From Lysobacteraceae bacterium CU05-9 (GTDB lineage Bacteria; Pseudomonadota; Gammaproteobacteria; Xanthomonadales; Xanthomonadaceae), in NCBI GenBank assembly GCA_007556525.1, contig SWJS01000002.1, positions 339,380 to 403,379 on the forward strand: DNA of 64,000 nucleotides. Reading direction: 5' to 3'. The notes below the pieces were generated by a model that had not been told where the DNA came from, made no database searches, and saw only the letters and a list, made by a program, of their open reading frames with translations. A program made the position numbers and the translations under genes. This document shows, piece after piece, positions 53,286-61,183 of this stretch; within the stretch, counting starts at the first letter, position 1; each line of letters begins with the position of its first letter.

Positions 53286-53963
53286 CTAGGCGGGCACCGC
53301 GAGCCCACGTTGCACGGCGGGACGTGCAAGGAATGCCTGCAAGACGCGATCGACTTCCTTGAACTGCGAGTAATCCACCAGCTCGCCAGCTTCATACCAC
53401 CCGACAAAATTCCGCACCCACGGAAACACCGCGATGTCCGCGATGGAATATTCGTCGACGATCCACTCACGGCCGACGAGATGTTTGTCGAGCACACGCA
53501 ACAACCGAGCCGACTCATCCACATAACGCTGCAGCGGACGCTTGTCTTCAAATTCGCGACCGGCGTACTTATGGAAAAACCCAACCTGCCCCATCATCGG
53601 CCCCAACCCACCGACTTGCCACGAGAGCCATTGCAACACTTCGTAACGTTGAGCGCCGTCGCGCGGGAGCAGCTTGCCGGTTTTGTCCGCGAGGTATTGC
53701 AAGATCGCGCCGGTCTCCCACAATCCAAAAGGTTCATCACCTGGACCGTGCGGGTCGATGATGGCGGGAATCTTGTTATTCGGATTGAGACTCAGAAATT
53801 CCGGCGTCAATTGATCGCCCGTCGTGATGTCAACCTTATGCGCTTCGTAACGCAGGCCAAGTTCCTCGAGTGCGATCGACACTTTGACACCGTTCGGCGT
53901 CGCGAGTGAATAAAGTTGAATGACATCCGGCTGCGTGGCCGGCCAGCGATCCTGAATTTGCAT
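53286..53963 (-). CDS. Glutathione S-transferase (YghU/Ure2-like)
   Basis: A 225-residue cytosolic transferase. The thioredoxin-fold domain has SLATPNGVKVSIALEELGL near residue 21 and the cis-Pro and Glu/Thr glutathione site in NKIPAIIDP and GLWETGAILQYLA near 82-92. The C-terminal helical domain has YSIADIAVFPWVRN near 172. The YSIADIAV and TPNGVKV patterns place it near the YfcG/YghU disulfide-bond reductase group. No operon partner. Confidence 0.88.
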   Translation of the reverse strand: MQIQDRWPATQPDVIQLYSLATPNGVKVSIALEELGLRYEAHKVDITTGDQLTPEFLSLNPNNKIPAIIDPHGPGDEPFGLWETGAILQYLADKTGKLLPRDGAQRYEVLQWLSWQVGGLGPMMGQVGFFHKYAGREFEDKRPLQRYVDESARLLRVLDKHLVGREWIVDEYSIADIAVFPWVRNFVGWYEAGELVDYSQFKEVDRVLQAFLARPAVQRGLAVPA

Positions 53964-53990
53964 GGTGTTCCGTGAGCGTTGTCGTGTGAA

Positions 53991-54623
53991 TTAAGTTTGC
54001 CTCAAGTGCGCGAGAACTTCACCCTTGATGCACGCGATCCAGTCGCCACGCGTGTCGATGAGATGCCCGCCGGTGAATAATGAGAAGGCGGGCAAGGTGA
54101 TGGTGTTTTGTTTAATTGCAAAAACCGGCCATCTCCCATCGATCCCCGGCACTTTGACCACGGGATGTATGTGGCCGTTGATCTGCGGCAAGTCGCCGTG
54201 TGCGTCGTGTGCGAATGTGATGCCGTCAATGACGAGCGTGTCATGCGCTTCGACTTGCAGTGATGCGTGGTCGAGATGTCGGTCGTGGTTACCGAGGATC
54301 ACATGCATCGCAACGTTACGTTGTTCGCGGCGGAATGTTTGCCAACGCTCAAGCCAGTTCGGCTTCGTCCGTGCGGCGTGAATGATGTCGCCAACGATGA
54401 TGAGTTGCCTCGCGTTGTGCGCCTTGAGTAACGTCGTGAGTCTGTCGAGATCTTTGAGCGTGCCGCCGCTTGGTATGGCGATGCCCGCCGCGCGGAAGAT
54501 GTCGCCCTTACCCAGGTGCAAGTCGGAGATGATGAGCGTGTCGTTGGCGGGCCATAATAATGCACGCTCGGCGAGTGCGATGAACTCGTGTCCGTTGAAC
54601 TGTATTGGAACGCTAGACGGCAT
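53991..54623 (-). CDS. pdeM: Ligase-associated metallophosphoesterase PdeM
   Basis: A 210-residue metal-dependent phosphoesterase. Metal motifs in order: ISDLHLGKG near residue 34, VGDIIHAAR near 77, LGNHDRH near 112 and NGHIHPV near 152. All ligands are present. It is the last gene of the four-gene ligase-associated DNA damage response set and its start overlaps the helicase stop by 11 bp. Nuclease or phosphodiesterase action on DNA ends is the accepted guess for the family. Confidence 0.87.
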   Translation of the reverse strand: MPSSVPIQFNGHEFIALAERALLWPANDTLIISDLHLGKGDIFRAAGIAIPSGGTLKDLDRLTTLLKAHNARQLIIVGDIIHAARTKPNWLERWQTFRREQRNVAMHVILGNHDRHLDHASLQVEAHDTLVIDGITFAHDAHGDLPQINGHIHPVVKVPGIDGRWPVFAIKQNTITLPAFSLFTGGHLIDTRGDWIACIKGEVLAHLRQT

Positions 54624-57063
54624 AGCGTTGCTCCAATTGCTGAGCCGCGCGTTGCACACGATCCTTCCACGCTTCGGAACTCAAAGTGCCGCGGGCCATT
54701 TCGGCCCACAGCGGGAAGGAAAGCGGAGTGAGGCGCTCGGGGGTTTTCCAGTCTATTTTTTGGTGGGTGATTTGATCAAGCAAATCACGCAAACCGCTGA
54801 AACCGAGTTGCGTTTCCAGAACTTCACGCCGCGCCTGCGCCAACAAAATATGCTGCGGATCGTACCGTTCCAGCACGTCGAAGAGGAGTCCGCCGGATGC
54901 TTGCAGTTGCCGCATGTTGCGCTGTTGCTTGCCGGGCATGTTCGGCGGCAAAAGTCCGGCGACGCGTGCTACTTCGCGGAATTGCCTGCGCGCAAGTTCG
55001 GAGAGATTGACGCTTGCCTCGAGGTCTTCGAGTAAGTTTAGTGGATCCAGCAGTTCGCGCAGTAATTTCGGCGTCATTTTTGCGTTGCCTTGCGCACGAA
55101 GCACGAGACCGTAGTCGTTGCAGGCGAACGTAATCGTGTTCGGTGCGTGACGGCTCCAACGCAACGCGATCAACGCAGCGAGTCCTTCGTGCACGGAACG
55201 TCCTGCGAACGGATAAAAAAACAGTTGCCACCCTTCCCTCGTCTTGATCCACTCTGCAAGTAAGGTGCCTTCGGTGGGTAGCGCACTCACTCGTGACTGC
55301 AATTCGAGCAACGGTCGCAAGCGTTTCATTTCAGGTGAATCGATTTCACCGGCGAGCGCCTTGCGAACCCAAGTTGCCAGCGCCGTGGAGAGTGGCATGC
55401 GTCCACCTTGCCAGCGAGGGACGGTGCCGGAGATGTTTTTGGCGAGCCTTACGAAAGCCGTCATGTCGCGAACTTGCACGAGTTCAAGCGCCTTGCCTGC
55501 AAAGTGAAAAACATCGCGCGGCTTCAAGCGGGTAATGAACTGTTCTTCAACACTACCGAGCGTGCCGCCCTTCGCATACTTCACCAGCATCGCGCCGTCG
55601 CTGGTGATCGTGCCAATCGAAAGGCGGTGACGGAAGGCAATGCGTCGGTCGTTGACGCGGTAAATACCATCGTTGTCCAATGTGACGCGGCGATACTCGG
55701 GATAATGCTCGAGCGCCTCGCCGCCCTGGACAATGAACTTCAACACGGCTTCCCATTGCGCTTTGGTGAGATGCCGGAATGCATGCGTTTTTTTGACTTG
55801 TTCAAAAAGTCCGTCCGATTCGAATCCCCCACCCAACGCCCTTGTCACGCAATGTTGCGCAAGGACATCCAACGTCAGCGTCAGCGGAACGCGCGGTTCG
55901 ATCGCATGATGCTTCAACGCTTCGCGTGCCGCCGCAAACTCCGCAAGTTCCAATGCGTGCGTTGGCGCGCTCAGCAAAACACCCGTTTCACCGGGCTGAT
56001 GTTTCGCGCGCCCCGCCCGTTGCAGCAGGCGTGAGAGACCTTTCGGGCTACCAACTTGAAAGACTTGATCGACTTCGGGGAAATCAACACCCAAATCGAG
56101 ACTGGAGGTTGATACGACGCAGCGGATTTGGCCGTCGCGGACGCCTTTCTCCACGGATTGCCTGACGCCCATCGACAACGAACCATGATGCAACGCCAAT
56201 GTCTCCGGATCGTCCATCCACGTCGTGCTCAACGCGCGATGCCACAGTTCGGCTTGCGCACGGGTGTTACAAAAAATAATGCTCGTCCTCGCCTTCCCCA
56301 ACTCTTTCGTCACGCGTGCAAGTTGACTCAAGCCAAGATGTCCGGCCCATGGAAAGCGCTCGCCGTGTTCCGGAAGCAACGTGGTGATTTTCACGGGACG
56401 CGGCTTCGCGTCACCGATGAGGACTGCGTGCGGGTTCTCCGGAATGAGGACGTCACGCGCCTGTTCCGGATTACCAATCGTTGCGGATAGGCCCCACGTT
56501 TTCGCTTGCGCGGCAATCTCACGCACACGCGCGAGGCTCAGCTGCAACAAAACGCCGCGCTTGTTATCCAGCAACTCGTGCCACTCATCCACGATGATCG
56601 ATGAAACGTTTGCGAATGTCCTTTCCGAATCGGCGTAAGACAGTTCGAGTTCCAGCGACTCGGGCGTTATGACGATGATCTCGGCTTTGCCTTGCCTGGC
56701 TAGCCGTCGGTCACGCGAAGAACCGTCACCCGTTCGCATCGCAACCGTCCAGTTCAAGCCCAGAGCTTTGACGGGCTCTTCAATGGCGCGCACAGTGTCC
56801 GTTGCCAATGCACGCAAGGGCGTGATCCAGAGAATCTTCAACGCCGCACCTTTCGACGAGGCCTCTTCTGCCGCACGCAGCAGCGCGCCACCGAGGACAG
56901 CCAATGTTTTGCCTGAGCCTGTTGGCGTCAGTACGAGACCTTCCATTCCGTCGCGCTGATGTTTCCAAACGTCACGCTGAAACTTCGCGGGCTTCCACCC
57001 CTTTCTTGCGAACCATTGCCTCAGGGGCTTTTCCCAATTGGCTTGCGAGACACGCGTCGTCAT
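54613..57063 (-). CDS. Ligase-associated DEXH-box helicase (Lhr-like)
   Basis: An 816-residue superfamily 2 helicase of the Lhr core type. Walker A is LTPTGSGKTLAVLGG near residue 46, the DEWHELLDNKRG box is near 166, motif III SATIGNPEQ near 194, and motif VI LLQRAGRAKHQPGE near 364. It unwinds DNA or RNA-DNA hybrids in repair. The ATG at 57063 overlaps the ligase stop (ATGA); the frame extends 21 codons upstream into the ligase. Length and order match the ligase-associated family. Confidence 0.9.
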   Translation of the reverse strand: MTTRVSQANWEKPLRQWFARKGWKPAKFQRDVWKHQRDGMEGLVLTPTGSGKTLAVLGGALLRAAEEASSKGAALKILWITPLRALATDTVRAIEEPVKALGLNWTVAMRTGDGSSRDRRLARQGKAEIIVITPESLELELSYADSERTFANVSSIIVDEWHELLDNKRGVLLQLSLARVREIAAQAKTWGLSATIGNPEQARDVLIPENPHAVLIGDAKPRPVKITTLLPEHGERFPWAGHLGLSQLARVTKELGKARTSIIFCNTRAQAELWHRALSTTWMDDPETLALHHGSLSMGVRQSVEKGVRDGQIRCVVSTSSLDLGVDFPEVDQVFQVGSPKGLSRLLQRAGRAKHQPGETGVLLSAPTHALELAEFAAAREALKHHAIEPRVPLTLTLDVLAQHCVTRALGGGFESDGLFEQVKKTHAFRHLTKAQWEAVLKFIVQGGEALEHYPEYRRVTLDNDGIYRVNDRRIAFRHRLSIGTITSDGAMLVKYAKGGTLGSVEEQFITRLKPRDVFHFAGKALELVQVRDMTAFVRLAKNISGTVPRWQGGRMPLSTALATWVRKALAGEIDSPEMKRLRPLLELQSRVSALPTEGTLLAEWIKTREGWQLFFYPFAGRSVHEGLAALIALRWSRHAPNTITFACNDYGLVLRAQGNAKMTPKLLRELLDPLNLLEDLEASVNLSELARRQFREVARVAGLLPPNMPGKQQRNMRQLQASGGLLFDVLERYDPQHILLAQARREVLETQLGFSGLRDLLDQITHQKIDWKTPERLTPLSFPLWAEMARGTLSSEAWKDRVQRAAQQLEQRYAV

Positions 57064-58670
57064 GTCGCCATCGCCTGCAACGTGCTCAAGCGGTCGGCTT
57101 CGCTCGCAGGCTTGTCTTCGCGCCATCGCAGAATCCGCGGGAACCGCACCGCAATGCCGGACTTGTGACGCTTTGAAATGTTCACGCCTTCAAACGCAAT
57201 TTCAAACACTTTCTCCGCCTTCACCGCCCTGACCGGCCCGAACCGTTCAGTCGTGTTGGCACGGATCCATTTGTCGAGTTTCAGAATCTCCTTGTCGGTC
57301 AGTCCCGAATATGCCTTCGCCACAGGCACCAACACGTTTTCCTCATTCCAGACCGCGAAGGTGTAATCGGTGTACAACGCACTGCGCCGTCCGTGACCGG
57401 CTTGTGCGTAGATCAAGACGGCATCGATGGTCATCGGATCAACTTTCCATTTCCACCAGTCGCCACGCTTGCGTCCGAACGAGTACGCAGACGATCGGCG
57501 CTTGAGCATCAAACCTTCCACGCCGATTTCGCGTGCAGTCTCGCGCAGCGCAGCAGCCTCCTCCCACGAAGAAGGTTTCAGCTCGCGCGACACCTGAAAA
57601 AAGTCACTCGCCGTCCGGTCCATCACCTCAATCAATTTCGCGCGTCGCTCGCTCAGCGGTCGCTGGCGCCAGTCTTCACCGTCAATCTCCAGCAAGTCGT
57701 ACGCGATCAAGCGCACCGGTGTTTCCTCGCGCATTTTCGCGCTCGGTTTCAACCGCTGTATCCGCGTCTGCAATTTCGAAAATGCTTCGGGGACATCGGG
57801 CGATCGGTCGAGATGCCAGGCGACAAGTTCTCCGTCCAGGACGACGTCGTGCGGCAACAAAGCCGCGGCCTCTTCCAGCTCGGGGAATCGCCCATCCAGC
57901 CTTTCCTCACCGCGCGACCACAACACCGTTGTCTCCCCTCGGCGAATCAGCTGCAAGCGGATCCCGTCCCACTTCCATTCGAACAACCACTCTTCGATGT
58001 CGGTATCCGGAATTTTCTCCAGCGGGGACGCCAGAAAAAACGGAAACGGCAACGCATCATCCGTCGCGCTGTCTTCCTCGGCCAACAGTCCGATGATGAA
58101 CGATTCGGTTGGCTGCCACTTTCCAATCATCCGCTGCGCAATGCGTGCAGGTTCGATGCCGGTGAGGGTGCTGAGTGCTTTTTGGACGAGACCTTGTGAG
58201 ACACCAACGCGCAACGCGCCGGTCAGCAGTTTGTTGAACACGAACCGTTCCTGCAGGGGCAACTCGCGCCAGGCTGTCATGACCATGTCCTTACGCACTT
58301 CGGCGTCCTGATTCGCAACCGCCAAAATCCGTTCTTCAATCCAACTCGCCAGCGATGCATCATCACCGCCGCTACCTTCAACGGATGGCATCAACAACGC
58401 AAGCGTCTCTGCGAGATCGCCAACGTGATGGTAACTGTCTTCGACAAGCCATGGCTCGAGTCCGCTGGCTTCGCCGATCCATTCTCGCAGTTCGGCGGTG
58501 GTGGCAATTTTGGTCCGCGAGCTCCCGACCTTTCCGCCACGCAGCAGGTACAGCGCCCATGCCATGTCCTTCGGCGATGCATTGCACAGATACTCGACGA
58601 GCGCATCCCGTTTGTCGTTCGTCGCGGTACTGCGGTCCAGACGTTGGAAGAGATCGGCGAATTTTTTCAC
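57060..58670 (-). CDS. ATP-dependent DNA ligase, ligase-associated operon type
   Basis: A 536-residue ligase. N-terminal DNA-binding region (to about 200), then the adenylation domain with the active Lys in EWKWDGIRL near residue 231 and the GEL(V) motif DGELVAW near 281. Further nucleotidyltransferase motifs follow, VEGLMLKRR near 388 and WWKWKVD near 408, and an OB domain closes the protein. GTG at 58670 overlaps the exonuclease stop as GTGA. It resembles the bacterial LigB/LigC-like group that joins DNA during repair in stationary phase. Confidence 0.9.
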   Translation of the reverse strand: MKKFADLFQRLDRSTATNDKRDALVEYLCNASPKDMAWALYLLRGGKVGSSRTKIATTAELREWIGEASGLEPWLVEDSYHHVGDLAETLALLMPSVEGSGGDDASLASWIEERILAVANQDAEVRKDMVMTAWRELPLQERFVFNKLLTGALRVGVSQGLVQKALSTLTGIEPARIAQRMIGKWQPTESFIIGLLAEEDSATDDALPFPFFLASPLEKIPDTDIEEWLFEWKWDGIRLQLIRRGETTVLWSRGEERLDGRFPELEEAAALLPHDVVLDGELVAWHLDRSPDVPEAFSKLQTRIQRLKPSAKMREETPVRLIAYDLLEIDGEDWRQRPLSERRAKLIEVMDRTASDFFQVSRELKPSSWEEAAALRETAREIGVEGLMLKRRSSAYSFGRKRGDWWKWKVDPMTIDAVLIYAQAGHGRRSALYTDYTFAVWNEENVLVPVAKAYSGLTDKEILKLDKWIRANTTERFGPVRAVKAEKVFEIAFEGVNISKRHKSGIAVRFPRILRWREDKPASEADRLSTLQAMAT

Positions 58671-59659
58671 TCATCCACCTCGCCGAACGAAGTGGTGAAC
58701 GTACCAACATTCACACCCTTTGCCGAAAGATGCTTCACCAACGCATCCGTGTTGCCATGTGTAGCGATGACGCGTTTCGCCTTTGTTTCCGCAATCGTCG
58801 TGAGCAGGTCATTCCAGTCGGCGTGATCCGAGACGACGAAGCCGCGATCGTAATTGCGGCGACGGCGGTTTCCGCGCACCTGCATCCACCCTGATGCGAA
58901 TCCGTGCTGTGCCTTTCCAAACCGTCGCAACCATGTCGTTCCCGCCGCCGATGGCGGTGCGAGGATGAGCTTTCCGGCGAACGAAAAATCGTTCACCTGA
59001 TCAGCCACCCGTTCCGTTTCAATCAGACCGATGCCCGCCTCACGGTAGATCGCAACGCCAGCATCCATCGCACCATGCAGGTACACCGGACCGTTTGCGA
59101 ATGGCTTGAGCTCCGCAAGTATCCGTTGCGCCTTGCCGAGCGCATACGCGTAAAGGATCGCGGCTTCACCACGCACTTCACACTCTGCACGCCACGCCTC
59201 AATGTCTCCCGCGACATCGGCCGTCAATGGCCAGTGATAGATCGGCAATCCAAACGTCGCTTCGGTAATGAAGGTATCGCACTCCACGACTTCAAACGGC
59301 GCGCAGGTGGGATCATGCTGCCGCTTGTAATCACCCGATGCCACCCAGACTTCGTCGCCGACTTGCACGCGCAATTGCGCGGATCCAAGGACATGACCGG
59401 CCGAATGGAACGAAATTATTGCATCGTTGAGCTGGAATTTCTCGCCATATTCCAAGGCGGTGACGTCCTGATCACCGAGACGCCACTGCAGGATGGGCTC
59501 GCATTGGCGCGTCGCGAAGTATTCGCCCATTCCCTCACGCGCGTGATCCGAATGTCCATGCGTGATGACCGCCCGTTCAACGGGCTTCCAGGGATCAATG
59601 AAAAAATCTCCCGCAGGGCAATACAAACCCTGCGGACGCAGCACAATCAAGTCGCTCAT
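58667..59659 (-). CDS. Ligase-associated MBL-fold exonuclease
   Basis: A 330-residue metallo-beta-lactamase-fold nuclease of the SNM1/CPSF-like group. Metal ligands in ITHGHSDHAREG near residue 33, and later motifs HSAGHVLGSAQL near 86, SGDYKRQHD near 107, SDHADW near 276 and ATHGNTDAL near 295. It probably trims DNA ends ahead of joining. The ATG at 59659 gives the family opening. First gene of the exonuclease-ligase-helicase-PdeM operon, all joined by overlaps. Confidence 0.9.
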   Translation of the reverse strand: MSDLIVLRPQGLYCPAGDFFIDPWKPVERAVITHGHSDHAREGMGEYFATRQCEPILQWRLGDQDVTALEYGEKFQLNDAIISFHSAGHVLGSAQLRVQVGDEVWVASGDYKRQHDPTCAPFEVVECDTFITEATFGLPIYHWPLTADVAGDIEAWRAECEVRGEAAILYAYALGKAQRILAELKPFANGPVYLHGAMDAGVAIYREAGIGLIETERVADQVNDFSFAGKLILAPPSAAGTTWLRRFGKAQHGFASGWMQVRGNRRRRNYDRGFVVSDHADWNDLLTTIAETKAKRVIATHGNTDALVKHLSAKGVNVGTFTTSFGEVDE

Positions 59660-59703
59660 CGAATTCCGTGCGCGCTCGCGCAACGACTCACTCCGCCTCC
59701 AAT

Positions 59704-60216
59704 TTATGCAGCAGGATTCGTGACGGTTCCATGATCCGTCATCGAATCGTGATTGTCCGTGAATGCGGACTTCGCGAGATAGATGCCCTTGCCAATCAAC
59801 GTGCTTGGGCCGGACCAATATTCGGCACTGTCGACGTCGACGCGGATGAGGGTGAGGTTTGGATCGTCTTTTGATTCAAAAAACGCCTTCATCACCGGCG
59901 ACCACAACTCATCTTTCTTGGCTTGGTCATCAAGTTGCGTTGCACGGCCACTCGCCGAAACATACTTGCTGCCAGACTCATCCATGAAAGCTACGTTGAC
60001 TTCCGGATGCGCATTGATCTCCGCGATGCAATCGCTGTGACGCTCCGCGGAGAACCAGAGTTCACCATTGAAGTCGCCATCGCCCAGCGGCGACATTGGA
60101 CGCGAGACGTGCTTGTCGCCATCGCGCATCGTGACGAGCATTGCGGTGTGGAATGATTTGATCAGCTTCGCGAGTTCCGCGTTGCATTCTTCCTGAGTCT
60201 TGATGTCATCGGACAT
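59704..60216 (-). CDS. Pyridoxamine-oxidase-fold general stress protein
   Basis: A 170-residue protein of the split-barrel flavin/pyridoxamine phosphate oxidase-like fold (general stress protein 26 type). Motifs: ELAKLIKSFHTAMLVTMRDG at the N-terminus, GELWFSAERHSDCIAEINAHPEV near 50 and YVSASGRA near 83. Such proteins bind FMN, FAD or F420-like cofactors. The ATG at 60216 has GGAG six bases upstream. Single gene. Confidence 0.85.
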   Translation of the reverse strand: MSDDIKTQEECNAELAKLIKSFHTAMLVTMRDGDKHVSRPMSPLGDGDFNGELWFSAERHSDCIAEINAHPEVNVAFMDESGSKYVSASGRATQLDDQAKKDELWSPVMKAFFESKDDPNLTLIRVDVDSAEYWSGPSTLIGKGIYLAKSAFTDNHDSMTDHGTVTNPAA

Positions 60217-60390
60217 GGGTTTTCTCCATTGAATTATTCTTGTTCTACGAGTATCAACGCCACGTCGTTGCAGCGCCGTGAAACTTTGCAAAGGTGATTG
60301 GCCAACCATTCAGCAGCGTTTACAAAAATTCACGCGCCAGTCCGAGTTCCTTTCTTACACTGAAGTTTGTTTGAAGTTCGAGACCGCACC

Positions 60391-61131
60391 ATGAAGCGAA
60401 CATTGTTGATGACTACATTACTCTCGGCGATTGCGCTGTCCGCATGTCAAAAGGAAAACGCTACCTCGCCGGAAGTGACCGCGACGCCAACTCAGTCCGA
60501 GCAGGCAACACCCATTGAACCAGCGCCGCGCGTCGACTCGCATGTCACGGAAGCGATTACTGCGATTGGTACAGCGACGGTGATGCGGCAATCGGATCGC
60601 AAGGATGAAGATGGCAAGTCCATTGAACCTTTCACGGGTGCACGTGTGATTTTCTCGACGACCAAAAGCGGTCCGAAAAATGGCGCCAACATTTTCATGT
60701 GGCCACTACGTAACTCACCGCAACCGATGAACGTCAAAGTGTCCAACGTTGAATCGCATGAGGCATGCAATGGTTCAAACGACAAAATGTTCGCCATGAC
60801 CGGAGCGCCGGAAAGTACGGCGGAGATTTTGGCAGCGAAACCGGATGCCGGAAAGTCCGCAGAATTTCCATTTGAAATGGCATACGTCATTCCATCGCAA
60901 CCGAAAGCGAAGCTGGTGCAACCACCGGATGCATTACCACCTGGCATCACCATTGCGACCGTGAAGTTCGCGCTCGACTTGAATGATGACGGTCACGCGG
61001 ACGCGTTGTATGTGACATCGGATTGCGACAGTGGCGGTGCGGTGACCAAGGATACCGGCGGGACGTGCACAGCGTCGTATCTGATGAAGGAAAGCAAATG
61101 GGTGTTGCTGGATTCAACATCACCTTGCTGA
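60391..61131 (+). CDS. Lipoprotein of unknown function
   Basis: A 246-residue protein with a lipobox (IALSAC, Cys near residue 19), a Thr/Pro/Glu-rich spacer and a globular domain. The segment VKFALDLNDDGHADALYVTSDCDSGG resembles a calcium-binding EF-hand/dockerin-like loop (DLNDDGHAD). No family recognised. A strong bidirectional terminator follows directly. Confidence 0.7.
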   Translation: MKRTLLMTTLLSAIALSACQKENATSPEVTATPTQSEQATPIEPAPRVDSHVTEAITAIGTATVMRQSDRKDEDGKSIEPFTGARVIFSTTKSGPKNGANIFMWPLRNSPQPMNVKVSNVESHEACNGSNDKMFAMTGAPESTAEILAAKPDAGKSAEFPFEMAYVIPSQPKAKLVQPPDALPPGITIATVKFALDLNDDGHADALYVTSDCDSGGAVTKDTGGTCTASYLMKESKWVLLDSTSPC

Positions 61132-61136
61132 CAACG

Positions 61137-61170
61137 AAAAACCCGCCTCAATGCGAGACGGGTTTTTTTT
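61137..61170. terminator. Bidirectional terminator
   Basis: AAACCCG (61139-61145) pairs with CGGGTTT (61159-61165); T run of eight on the plus strand and A run on the other side. Serves the lipoprotein gene and the DUF11 gene, which converge here. Confidence 0.88.
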
Positions 61171-61183
61171 CATCAGCGAGTCC

